This document shows, one piece after another, positions 7,836 through 17,836 of a stretch of DNA of 64,000 nt. Both the position numbers and the translations under genes were made by a program. Each line of letters opens with the position of its first letter. The first letter of the stretch is position 1. This DNA comes from an uncultured Prevotella sp. (GTDB lineage Bacteria > Bacteroidota > Bacteroidia > Bacteroidales > Bacteroidaceae), in contig ONKL01000001.1 of assembly GCA_900318395.1 (NCBI GenBank), positions 39,018-103,017 on the forward strand, written 5' to 3'. The notes below the pieces were generated by a model. The model ran no database searches. It saw nothing but the letters and a program-made list of their open reading frames with translations, and was not told the DNA's origin.

Positions 7836-9965
7836 CTACCTTTCCGCGAGCCGATAGATATGACCAGAGGTCTTGCGATCAGTCTCGAAGTCGAACTTCT
7901 GGTCGCTCAAGGCCCTGCCCAGTTTGGTGAAGGAGGTCTTGGGGTCGTAGTTGGCATAGCGGTTCTTCAGCAGCTCGTGAATCTCCGTCAGCCCCCACCA
8001 TCTGCCTTCGCCAGCCTTCGGCTTGCTGAAGGTCTCGCCAATCATCTCCACCAGATCGTTCAGTTTCTGATAAGGCTCATTCTCCTTGATCAGCGTCGCA
8101 ATCTCCTCATTATCAAGCCAGAAGCGCTCACCCGTATTAAAGAGGTGGAGGGCCTGAGCGAAGAGCTGACGATGTTCGAGATTGTCCTCGAAGTTGATGT
8201 TGCCATTCACGCCCACACAGACAAATCGGCGAGAGCCCGTAGGATCCACCAGCGGTTTCTGCTGATTCGTAGTACCTATAAAAGAGGTATAGCGGCGGAA
8301 CTGCCTGATGGTCTTGCCGTAAGGCGGACGGAACTTCACTTCGGCTGACGACAGCAGGTATTTCAGCACGATCTGCTGCGAGGCGGTGGTCTTGTCGAAC
8401 TCATCGATGTTGATCATCGCAAACATCGTCAGCGCAATGTTCAGGTCGAACTCGTTCTTGAAGTTGATCTTGTCGTTGTAGTAGTCGCGCAGTTCTGGAG
8501 GCAGGATAATCTTGCAGAAACGCGTCTTTCCACAACCCTGACGGCCAATCAGCAATGGAGTCAACGCATTGCCAGTCAACTGTTTATCGCTCTCACGCCA
8601 CTGAGCCACCATGCCGATGAGCCACATCTTCAAGTACTTGGGCCAGTGGGGCTGCGAGGTGGGCACTCGGGCTGCGAGCTCCGAGATATAGTCGTGCCCG
8701 TTCCACTTCGGCAGCTTGTCGAGCCAGACGTTCACGGGGTCGTACTGTTCGATACGGGTAGAGTCGATAAAGCGGTTCACATCTCTGTCCCACGACTTCA
8801 GTCCCAGCTCCGTAGCCCTCATCGTCATATCGTTGCGAACCTCCTCCGTAAGCGGCTTAAACGTCTGATCATCAGAGTATTTCTCACGATACTCAGCCAC
8901 GCCAGTCATCAGGTTCTTGCGCAACTCGAAGTTCTCGTTGAGGAAGATTTCCGTCTTCATCATCTGCAGCGTGTCGTTAGGGATGCTCTGCAGGGGCTTG
9001 ATCTTGTGCTTCTTCATGTAGTCCTCCTGCAGGGTGACGGCATAGACGGCCTCGAAAGTCTTCTTTAGCAGCAGTTTGTCTGTGTTCAAGGCAGGATGCT
9101 CCAGCGTCATCCCCTGTGCGAAGGCCAAGGGTATGCCCTGATTCAGACAACGTGTGGCAATCTCCATCAGCAGCGTCTCCAGACGGTCATCGTCGGGCAG
9201 CTCGAAATAATGGCCCAAGGTGGTATCGATGATGAAGAGCCACTCCAGCCGGTAAGTACGCTTAACGGTGCGTCCAGGCATCAGTCGGTCACTCTCTCGA
9301 GAGATGCTGACAGGCTGAGGCACATCGTGTTTTAGCGTATCGGCATAGAACGGACGGGCATCAGGATTGAAGCTCATCTCTGGGTCGGCACTCACATAGA
9401 CGGTTCTGTCGAGACGAGGCTCCAGATACTCGATGTCGAAACCAAACTGATTCATATACGCCCTGCGGGCTGTCTGATAGAGATTCTGGTGAAACTGCTG
9501 GATGTCCGCCTCCTTTTGAGGTAGGAGATTCTTTTCTGTTGTCTGGTTGGGGAATAGCTCCCCTCGGCATACAATCTTCACGCTCTTGCCCGATGCCCCC
9601 AGAAAGCACATCAGCGTCTCAGGCATCATCTTCGCCTGATCCCTCACCTCAACGGCTTTCTCGTAAGTCGGCAGATTGTTTACCTCGATGACTATCAGAC
9701 CGTTATACCCCAGCACCCTGTGCTCACCCTTGAACTTATCAAACTCCTGCGCAAAGCAGAGTCGCTCCAGTTTGATACCACCTGCCCAGTTGGTCAGAAT
9801 CTGCCCGTCGGGCTGACGTTCCTTCAAGATCAGATTATACATCTCTCTCAGTTCGGTAACGGTATGCTGCCGCCAGCCCTTCTGGATAAACAGCGCGATA
9901 TCTTCTACAGGATGACGAGTGATCGTCTCATTTTTCCCTTTCTTCTTGATGATTGTTACTTTCAT
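7836..9965 (-). CDS. VirE/BT4734-like ATPase with C-terminal DUF3874-type domain
   Basis: The 709-residue protein has an N-terminal BT4734-like region (about 1-230, beginning MKVTIIKKKGKNETI), a middle region, and a VapE/VirE-type P-loop ATPase. Its Walker A motif is GRQGCGKTR near residue 475, and the acidic Walker B-like stretch is MINIDEFD. A C-terminal DUF3874-like part follows. The family is frequent in Bacteroidales and is usually tied to mobile or integrated elements. The BT4734 region resembles primase-polymerase modules, so a helicase-primase function is plausible but unproven. No integrase or amidase gene is adjacent. The gene is flanked upstream by the striking repeat region at 10046-10698, which may be its target site (inference). 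Confidence 0.85.
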   Translation of the reverse strand: MKVTIIKKKGKNETITRHPVEDIALFIQKGWRQHTVTELREMYNLILKERQPDGQILTNWAGGIKLERLCFAQEFDKFKGEHRVLGYNGLIVIEVNNLPTYEKAVEVRDQAKMMPETLMCFLGASGKSVKIVCRGELFPNQTTEKNLLPQKEADIQQFHQNLYQTARRAYMNQFGFDIEYLEPRLDRTVYVSADPEMSFNPDARPFYADTLKHDVPQPVSISRESDRLMPGRTVKRTYRLEWLFIIDTTLGHYFELPDDDRLETLLMEIATRCLNQGIPLAFAQGMTLEHPALNTDKLLLKKTFEAVYAVTLQEDYMKKHKIKPLQSIPNDTLQMMKTEIFLNENFELRKNLMTGVAEYREKYSDDQTFKPLTEEVRNDMTMRATELGLKSWDRDVNRFIDSTRIEQYDPVNVWLDKLPKWNGHDYISELAARVPTSQPHWPKYLKMWLIGMVAQWRESDKQLTGNALTPLLIGRQGCGKTRFCKIILPPELRDYYNDKINFKNEFDLNIALTMFAMINIDEFDKTTASQQIVLKYLLSSAEVKFRPPYGKTIRQFRRYTSFIGTTNQQKPLVDPTGSRRFVCVGVNGNINFEDNLEHRQLFAQALHLFNTGERFWLDNEEIATLIKENEPYQKLNDLVEMIGETFSKPKAGEGRWWGLTEIHELLKNRYANYDPKTSFTKLGRALSDQKFDFETDRKTSGHIYRLAER

Positions 9966-9994
9966 TGCTATTCAATTGTTGATTTTTGAGACTG

Positions 9995-10026
9995 CAAAGA
10001 TACTAAATTTTTCGCGCTTTTGCAAA
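9995..10026 (-). promoter_or_regulatory. Consensus promoter of the VirE-like gene
   Basis: Minus-strand TTTG (10026-10023), 20 nt, TATCTTTG (10002-9995), 30 bp ahead of the start codon and directly beside the repeat region. Confidence 0.75.
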
Positions 10027-10128
10027 TAATTTGCCGAAAAAATTCAAAAACTAATGACATATGACATAATGTTTATCCAAAATCGTTGATTATCAATAAA
10101 TTAGTTTCAAGAAACAAGTTTGACAAAT

Positions 10129-10172
10129 GACATAAAAACGACATAGAAACGACATACTAATGACATAAATAA
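10129..10172. repeat. Four 11-bp direct repeats (GACATAnnAAn)
   Basis: Units start at 10129, 10140, 10151 and 10162, each opening with GACATA. The 11-bp spacing places the motif on nearly one helical face, as in iterons bound by an oligomeric protein. Confidence 0.85.
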
Positions 10173-10231
10173 CTTGTATTTGTTTTGCGATGGGCCAAAT
10201 AAGCGCCCATCAGGGAGGTATCTGGCGGAGA

Positions 10232-10297
10232 ATTCCCACGTTGGGAACAAAACATTCCCACGTTGGGAATAAAGTATTCCCACGCTGGGAATGAATA
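10232..10297. repeat. Three 22-bp tandem units, each a small palindrome
   Basis: Units at 10232, 10254 and 10276 each contain TTCCCACGTTGGGAA or a one-base variant (TTCCCA paired with TGGGAA around CGT or CGC), followed by a short AT-rich spacer. Confidence 0.88.
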
Positions 10298-10315
10298 ACG
10301 AGCCTAAGGATAGCG

Positions 10316-10399
10316 AATAAGCAGCACTTATCGTCCAATAAGGGACCCTTATTGCAGAATAAGACCCCCTTATTGCAGAATAAGGGCCCCTTTTGCCCC
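10316..10399. repeat. Four 21-bp tandem units with AATAAG...CTTATT symmetry
   Basis: Units start at 10316, 10337, 10358 and 10379. The central ones read AATAAGGGACCCTTATT and a variant, followed by GCAG. The first and last copies are diverged. Confidence 0.85.
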
Positions 10400-10403
10400 T
10401 CTT

Positions 10404-10480
10404 TATGTCATTAGTATGTCATCAGTATGTCGTTTCTATGTCGTTTTTATGTCGTTTCCATGTCACTTCTATGTCACTTC
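10404..10480. repeat. Seven 11-bp direct repeats (TATGTCnnTnn)
   Basis: Units begin every 11 bp from 10404 to 10470, six with TATGTC and one with CATGTC. This is the inverted counterpart of the array at 10129-10172. Confidence 0.88.
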
Positions 10481-10610
10481 TAAATTTCGCAATCATCTGA
10501 TAACAAGCCGAATACAACAACCTTTATGTCATATGTCATTAGTTTTTAAGATTCCAGCCAAAAAGTTAGAAAAATAACTTTTGAGCGTCTGCCCTGCCCC
10601 CAAATAGCCA

Positions 10611-10698
10611 CGAATCGCAACCCATTTTGTAACGAATCGCCACCCAATTAGTAACGAATCGCAGCCCATTTAGTAACGAATCACACATTAATTCGTCA
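10611..10698. repeat. Four 22-bp tandem repeats (CGAATCGCnnCCCA...GTAA)
   Basis: Units start at 10611, 10633, 10655 and 10677. The first three differ at a few positions; the fourth keeps only CGAATC and a TTAATTCGTCA tail. They lie just outside the 24-bp inverted repeat. Confidence 0.85.
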
Positions 10699-10816
10699 TA
10701 AAGCGAAAGAAATACCTAGCACCTCTCAGATGAATAGTCTTTCGATGATTCTTAATAAGAAATTGTCAAATAACGAGAAAAAAGTGAACGATTTCCTCAA
10801 AAAAAGCACTAAAGTT

Positions 10817-10847
10817 TTTGGAAGATAGGAATAATATCGTAACTTTG
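10817..10847 (+). promoter_or_regulatory. Consensus promoter ahead of a short RNA
   Basis: TTTG at 10817-10820, 19 nt, TAACTTTG at 10840-10847. This is a near-ideal match, but no coding sequence follows. Confidence 0.75.
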
Positions 10848-10853
10848 CACCAC

Positions 10854-10905
10854 TAGAACCCGCCAAGCCTCCTAACAGTGCTTAAATCGGTGGGTCGTTT
10901 TTTTT
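10854..10905 (+). ncRNA. Candidate ~50-nt RNA ending in an intrinsic terminator
   Basis: From the promoter at 10817-10847 a transcript would begin near 10854 and meet a hairpin. Its outer stem pairs 858-864 with 889-895 (last three digits; one G-U) and its inner stem pairs AAGC with GCTT. Eight T follow at 10898-10905. The product is either a very short stable RNA or an attenuated leader whose downstream gene has gone. I recognise no Rfam family. Confidence 0.5.
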
Positions 10906-10951
10906 AGTTGCTCCTATGCGTGTGCCTTATTTAATTATCATACTTCAGAAT

Positions 10952-11015
10952 GATGTGACCCTTCCGACCCTCGCATACCCCAATGAAAGGACACGAGGGT
11001 CGGAAGGGTCACATC
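10952..11015. repeat. Perfect 22-bp inverted repeat, 20-bp loop
   Basis: Arms 10952-10973 and 10994-11015 are exact reverse complements (GATGTGACCCTTCCGACCCT at the outer end). It lies between the short RNA and the tracrRNA terminator. It could be a strong bidirectional stop or a hairpin-type mobile remnant. An open frame across it (10916-11161) is not credible as a gene. Confidence 0.8.
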
Positions 11016-11102
11016 TTTTCTGGCTATTCCTACTATATATGCGCGAATGCATGCGAGGCAAACCCTGTCTATTCTCGCAACCAACTATTCGGGCTGAGCC
11101 CC

Positions 11103-11188
11103 AAAAAAATCCACCGTTGAAGGACGATGGATCAGGACCTAATGTTTTCACAACGGAATAATCCTTATTGTGATTTGCTAAAAATTAG
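11103..11188 (-). ncRNA. tracrRNA of the type II-C system
   Basis: Positions 11168-11189 are the anti-repeat: on the minus strand it is complementary to the first ~23 nt of the CRISPR repeat (GTTGTGATTTGCT...TTAGT), with one bulged A. Downstream on the minus strand come a GGATTATTCC nexus hairpin and a TTGTGAAAAC stretch, as in other Bacteroidetes II-C tracrRNAs. A final 9-bp hairpin (11109-11132) ends in a T7 tract at 11109-11103. The promoter at 11194-11225 puts the start near 11188, so the RNA is about 85 nt and divergent from cas9. Confidence 0.88.
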
Positions 11189-11193
11189 TGCTG

Positions 11194-11225
11194 CAAAGAT
11201 AAAGTTTTTCCATGAATATACCAAA
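11194..11225 (-). promoter_or_regulatory. tracrRNA promoter
   Basis: Minus-strand TTTG (11225-11222), 20 nt, TATCTTTG (11201-11194). A plus-strand -7 box for cas9, TATTTTTG at 11244-11251, lies close by, so tracrRNA and cas9 share a compact divergent promoter region. Confidence 0.78.
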
Positions 11226-11280
11226 TGATTAAAAAGAAATTTGTATTTTTGTGGCAGAAATAATTAAAAACGCTAAAAAT

Positions 11281-14200
11281 ATGAAGAAGATTCTTGGTCT
11301 TGACTTAGGTACAAACAGTATTGGATGGGCAATCGTTGAGAGAGATGATAATAAAGGGAGCATCATAAAATCTGGTAGCAGAATTATCCCTATGGACGTT
11401 GCTACACTTGGAGATTTTGCAAGTGGAAATACAAAATCTCAGACAGCTGAACGTACATCGAAACGTACCGCAAGAAGAATGAGAGAGCGTTTCCTTCTTC
11501 GCAGAGAAAGACTTCATAGACTATTACACTTATTGGGGTTCCTCCCTAAGCATTATGAAGAAAGAATAGGTTGGGATTTGGATAATGATCGCAAGCATTA
11601 TGGAACATTCGTAGATGGTGAAGAGCCAAAAATTGCATGGATAATGAATGATAACAAGAAATTTGAGTTTGTTTTCCAATCTTCATTCCATGAAATGCTT
11701 GAAGATTTCAAGAAATATCACCCAGTAATTATTTCTGATAAAAAAAAGATACCATATGACTGGACTTTATACTATCTTCGCCAGAAAGCCCTCACTCAAC
11801 CCATCAGCAAAGAAGAACTTGCTTGGATTATCCTTAATTTCAATCAAAAGCGAGGCTACAATCAACAACGAGATGAAATTCTAGAAACCTCTGACGATAA
11901 GAAAGAGGAGTATATGTGCCTGACCGTGAGTAGTGTTACTCCAGATGAAGGAGCAAAAGGCAAAGACATTTGGTACAATATCCGTTTTGAGAACAGTGAT
12001 ATCATTTATAGAAGGAAAAGTAAGTATCCTTTGAATTGGGTTGGAAAGAAACGAAATATCATTGTAACCACCAAACTCGATGAAGAAGGCAATCCGAAAC
12101 TAAAGAAAGATGGCAGCATTGACTATAGCGTAAAGTCACCAAATGATAATGACTGGGCTTTATTGAAGATTAAGACAGAGCAAGACCTTAAAGCGTCTCA
12201 TCAGACTGTTGGCCAGTATATCTATGCCGCCCTATTGGCTAATCCGTCAGAAAAAATTAGGGGTGGACTTGTTAAAACTATTGAGCGTGATTTCTATAAG
12301 GACGAGTTAGAGAAGATTCTTCAGAAACAAAGCGAATTCCATGCTGAACTGAAAGACCGCAGTCTATATGAGCATTGTATCAAAGAGCTCTATCGTAATA
12401 ATGAGACCCATCGCAATAATATTGCCAAGAATGACTTCACCTATTTAATACTAGAAGATACACTGTTCTATCAGCGACCCTTAAAAAGCAAGAAGTCGCT
12501 TATTGACGATTGTCCTTATGAAAGCCATCAAGGAATTGATAAGGAAACTGGCGAAATTTGTACTTATCCTCTGAAGTGTATTGCCAAATCGAATCCATAT
12601 TTCCAAGAATACCGGGTATGGAAATTCCTGTCCGACTTACGGATCATTGCAAATACCAAAGAAATCAATGGTCATATCCATGCAGATGTAGATATAACCA
12701 ACGAGCTTTTGCCTGACAATAAAAGCTGGAGCCATTTATTTGCTTGGCTAAATGACAAAGGACACATCACCCAAGGTGACTTATTGACTTATCTTGGCAT
12801 AAAGAGAAAGGAACAGAGTAAGTTCAGATGGAATTATGTAGCAGACAAGCACTATCCCATGAACGCCACTCGCCACGCTATATTAAATAGGATGAAAGAT
12901 AGTGAGGAATTGAGCAGAGATATGGAACAGGCCATTTGGCACCTGCTTTATTCTACCACATCAAAAGCTGAAATTGACAAATCACTATCACCATCTGACA
13001 ATCCAAAAGGGATATTCAAAAAACTAATAGAGACTGGAATTTCTGTAGAATCGATAGAAAAGATTAAAACCATAAAGTTGCCCGATGAAGGCTATGGTGG
13101 CTATTCTGAAAAAGCCATCAAGAAGCTATTACCTTTAATGAGATGTGGGGAGTTCTGGGATGAACGTAATATACATCCTGCAACCTTGAAACGCATCAAG
13201 GAATACCAGACAGGAAATTGCATGGACGATTTCTCAGAGAGAGTGAAACAGCTCATGTCAACAATGATCGACATCCATTCCTATCAAAGACTGCCAGAAT
13301 GGCTGGCTTGCTATGTTGTTTATGGAAAACATAGTGAGGCGAATGATATTGTGAAGTGGAAAACTCCTGATGATATCAACATCTATCTCAACAATTTCAA
13401 GCAGCATTCACTTCGTAATCCTATTGTAGAGAGTGTTATCTTGGAAACCCTACGCGTTGTGAGGGATATATGGAAACGCTATGGTAACATGGACGAGATT
13501 CATATTGAGATGGGACGTGATCTGAAAAATCCGAGTGACAAAAGAGCCCAGATTACTCAGCGTGTGCTCCAAAACGAAAACACCAACATCAGAATAAAAA
13601 CGCTTCTTGCTGAATTCTTGGCTGAAGAGTACAAGATAGACAATGTACGCCCCCACTCTCCTAGCCAGCAAGACCTGCTTCGTATCTATGAAGAAGACGT
13701 TCTTGCTCACAACGAGCCTGATGAAGAAATTCAAAATATCATCAACAATCTTTCGAACCCGACTAAACAACCATCACGCACTCAAGTGCTTCGATACAAA
13801 TGTTGGCTCGACCAGAAGTACTGTTCTCCCTACACAGGACAGCCAATACCACTTTCAAGGCTCTTTACCTCTGATTATGAGATAGAGCACATTATCCCAC
13901 AATCAAGATACTTTGATGACTCTTTCTCAAACAAAGTCATTTGCGAATCGGAAGTCAACAAGCTTAAAGACAATCAATTGGGCTATGAGTTCATCAAACG
14001 GCATCACGGCCAGACTGTCCAAATTGCATCTGGAAGAATGGTCAGAGTGTTGGAGGTCGATCAATATGAACAATTAGTTAAAAACATTTTTGCCCAAAAT
14101 AAGAGAAGAAAACTTCTGATGGATGACATTCCTGCTGAATTCATTCAGCGACAGCTTAACGATAGCCGCTATATCAGTAAGGTGGTGAAGGGACTGCTGT

Positions 14201-15878
14201 CTAATATCGTCAGAACCACTGATGAGGATGGTAACCTTGAACGCGAGGCTATTTCTAAGAATGTCATTACCTGTAATGGTTCTGTCACTACTCGTCTGAA
14301 ACGCGATTGGGGATTAGCTGAAGTATGGAATGCCATAGTGCTGCCACGTTTCCAACGACTGAACAAGATTACAGGCAGAGATTGCTTTACTGCTCTGAAT
14401 TCTCATCATCAGGAGATACCCGCTATGCCTTTGGAACTTCAAAAGGGTTTCAGTATCAAACGCATAGACCATCGTCACCATGCCCTTGATGCTATTGTAA
14501 TTGCTTGCACTACGAGGGACCACGTAAACCTGCTAAACAACGAGTCTGCCCTCCCAGAAAACCAAGCAAACAAACATGCGCTTTCGCACAAGCTCCGTCA
14601 TTGCGAAGAGGTTGTAATCAATGGTAAGAAACGAACAGTTTACAAAGAGTTTCTGATGCCTTGGAATGCATTTAAGTCCGATACATTCAATTCACTACAG
14701 GAGATTGTTGTTAGTTTCAAGCAGAATCTTCGCGTGCTAACCCAGGCCACCAATCTTTATACAAAATATATGGATGACGAGAAGAAGCAACAGGCTCAAC
14801 ATAGTCCAGACCATTTTGCCATTCGTAAGTCTTTGCATAAAGACACCGTGTTTGGTCATGTTAACCTACAGCGCATCACTACCGTTAAGTTGAAAGATGC
14901 TCTCAAGAACGTTAATCGGATTGTGGATAAGCGCCTCAAAAAGAAGATAAAGGAACTTGTCTGCAAGCATTATAACGAGAAACAACTATTGGTATATTTT
15001 AAAGACTATGCCTACGAATGGAAGGGATATGACTTCAACAAAGTAAAGGTTTTCTACTATACCGATGAGAAAGAAATGATGGTAGCCACTCGTTTCTGCA
15101 ATGACCTTGTTAGTGTATTCAGTGGAAAGACAAAGAAACAGGATATTGAAAAGACCATCGAGCAAATTACAGACACAGGTATACAACGTATCCTCACCAA
15201 CTACCTCAATGCAAATCTAGAACAGATAGAATATGCTTTCTCTGCTGATGGACTGGAGAAAATGAATGAGAATATTGCTACATATAATAACGGAAAACAG
15301 CATAAACCAATATTCAAAGTACGGTTATTCCAACCTAAGGGTAATAAATTCCAAGTTGGTCAAACAGGGAATAACAGTAAGAAGTTTGTTGTTGCTGATG
15401 CAGGAACAAATCTATTCTTTGCTGTATATCAGACTTCAGATGGGAACAGAAAGTTCAAAACTATTCCGTTGGAAGAGGTTTTAGCAAGAATGAAGATGAG
15501 ACTACATCCTGTCAATGAAACTGATGAAGAGGGCAACACATTACTCTTCAGTATTTCTCCTAATGACATGGTATATCTTCCAACACCAGACGAGCTTTCT
15601 GATGGGCATATTAATAAAGAGAATATTGACGCGAATAGAGTCTATAGATTTGTAGATAGCAGTGGGACTACCGCGAACTTTGTTCCGTCAAAAATAGCCA
15701 ACGTTATTTATCATCTAAAGAAAGATCAGGCAGAACTATTCTGTCAAGGCGATACTATCCAAGATGAATTAGGTAAAGGAAGTCCTCAATCAAAGAATCA
15801 AAAAGCAATCACAGGTGAAATGGTCAAAGACCTTTGTGTTCCACTCATAGTTAGTCGAATTGGCGAAATAAAAATCAA

Positions 15879-15882
<4 letters not shown>
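11281..15882 (+). CDS. cas9: CRISPR-associated endonuclease Cas9, type II-C
   Basis: The 1533-residue protein starts MKKILGLDLGTNSIGWAIV with RuvC-I D8. It continues with an arginine-rich bridge helix (RTSKRTARRMRERFLLRR), a large recognition lobe, RuvC-II HIEMGRD (E743), the HNH domain YEIEHIIPQSRYFDDS (H870), RuvC-III HRHHALDAIVIA (D1070) and a C-terminal PAM-interacting region. All nuclease residues are present, so it should cut both strands of crRNA-matched DNA. At about 1530 residues it is one of the large Bacteroidetes II-C forms. The ATG at 11281 is preferred over the GTG at 11251, whose G is the last base of a TATTTTTG promoter box. The stop overlaps the cas1 ATG (ATGA). Confidence 0.97.
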
Positions 15883-16955
<1,073 letters not shown>

Positions 16956-16993
16956 AAAAGGAGGAATCCATTCTTTCATGGAAACCTCCTTTT
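16956..16993 (+). terminator. Terminator of the cas operon
   Basis: A two-step hairpin starts right after the cas2 stop: AAAAGGAGG pairs with CCTCCTTTT, and an inner TCCAT pairs with ATGGA around a 6-nt loop. The T4 at 16990-16993 ends it. It separates cas transcription from the convergent array. Confidence 0.75.
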
Positions 16994-17063
16994 ACTTTGC
17001 ACCATTTTTCATTTTCTAATTATCTCTGCAATAAACTGATTCTCAGTTATTTATTGAAATTGA

Positions 17064-17647
17064 GCTGTCTATGCAGGTGCAAAGATACTAATTTTTTAGC
17101 AAATCACAACTTAATTTCGCGTACTGACACCAGTATAAAAGCTGTCTATGCAGGTGCAAAGATACTAATTTTTTAGCAAATCACAACATCAAGCCCTACA
17201 TGCTGCTGCATGGCACGCTGTCTATGCAGGTGCAAAGATACTAATTTTTTAGCAAATCACAACCAATCCGTGTCCATCTTCAGCATGTCGATGGTTGTCT
17301 ATGCAGGTGCAAAGATACTAATTTTTTAGCAAATCACAACACGGTGGATGCAGCGATTTTTCGCATAACGTTGTCTATGCAGGTGCAAAGATACTAATTT
17401 TTTAGCAAATCACAACTTGGTCTAAGTGGAATGATTGGAAGTTGAAGTTGTCTATGCAGGTGCAAAGATACTAATTTTTTAGCAAATCACAACCCTCAAA
17501 GTACTCTCCCAGTGGATCATCCTGTTGTCTATGCAGGTGCAAAGATACTAATTTTTTAGCAAATCACAACTATTAGCCAGCTTGAATTTGTTCCCCAGGA
17601 GTTGTCTATGCAGGTGCAAAGATACTAATTTTTTAGCAAATCACAAC
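17064..17647 (-). CRISPR. Type II-C CRISPR array, 8 repeats of 47 bp and 7 spacers of 29-30 bp
   Basis: Repeats start at 17064, 17141, 17217, 17294, 17370, 17447, 17524 and 17601. Read on the minus strand the repeat starts GTTGTGATTTGCT and ends GACAAC, like the 47-bp Bacteroides II-C repeats, and it matches the anti-repeat; transcription is therefore toward cas2. The three copies nearest cas2 (first three on the plus strand) end GACAGC on the minus strand, as expected for the old, leader-distal end. Each repeat contains TTG (repeat nt 2-4), 19 nt, then TATCTTTG (nt 24-31), i.e. a built-in promoter pattern. Spacers show no obvious match within the window by eye. Confidence 0.97.
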
Positions 17648-17673
17648 ACGATGTAGATGATTTCGGGAATCAG

Positions 17674-17720
17674 GGGGACAGATTCTGTTTTAATCTCCAA
17701 ATAAAAGAGAATCTGTCCCC
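17674..17720. repeat. Inverted repeat next to the leader-side end of the array
   Basis: Arms GGGGACAGATTCT (17674-17686) and AGAATCTGTCCCC (17708-17720) form a 13-bp stem with a 21-nt loop. Between it and the last repeat are 26 nt that look like part of a spacer. The GGGACAGATTCT wording is common in REP-like palindromes mobilised by RAYT transposases (general knowledge), so the array end may have been replaced. Confidence 0.65.
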
Positions 17721-17792
17721 TTGATCTGATGTGCCCTCATGATTCGAAATTGAGGGACAACAACATGCCTTCATTAAAAATCTCCCCAATTA

Positions 17793-17824
17793 TTTGGCGC
17801 ATTGGCAAATTATGTTTATCTTTG
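17793..17824 (+). promoter_or_regulatory. Consensus promoter of the MNT nucleotidyltransferase
   Basis: TTTG (17793-17796), 20 nt, TATCTTTG (17817-17824). The start codon follows 12 bp later, so the leader is very short. Confidence 0.75.
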
Positions 17825-17836
17825 CAGCGAGTAAAG

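Larger units (their letters stand above)
10046..10547. repeat. Nested inverted-repeat region bounded by perfect 24-bp inverted repeats
   Basis: The 24-bp arms at 10046-10069 and 10524-10547 are exact reverse complements and contain two TATGTCAT-type words each. Inside them, the 11-bp arrays at 10129-10172 and 10404-10480 are inverted relative to each other over about 41 nt, apart from one extra 11-bp unit on the right. The centre holds two further arrays of self-complementary 22- and 21-bp units. No gene is visible in this stretch. Confidence 0.9.

Noticed and set aside
10916-11161. 81-codon open frame on the plus strand (and a 68-codon frame opposite)
   Set aside because: It runs through the 22-bp inverted repeat and the tracrRNA region, has no recognisable protein features and no placed start signal.
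11251-11280. GTG start for Cas9 giving 10 extra residues
   Set aside because: The G of GTG ends a TATTTTTG -7 box, and the Cas9 RuvC-I strand starts directly at the ATG 11281.
17111-17600. Self-targeting spacers against this window
   Set aside because: I saw no spacer-length match by eye; a full genome and phage search would be needed to say more.
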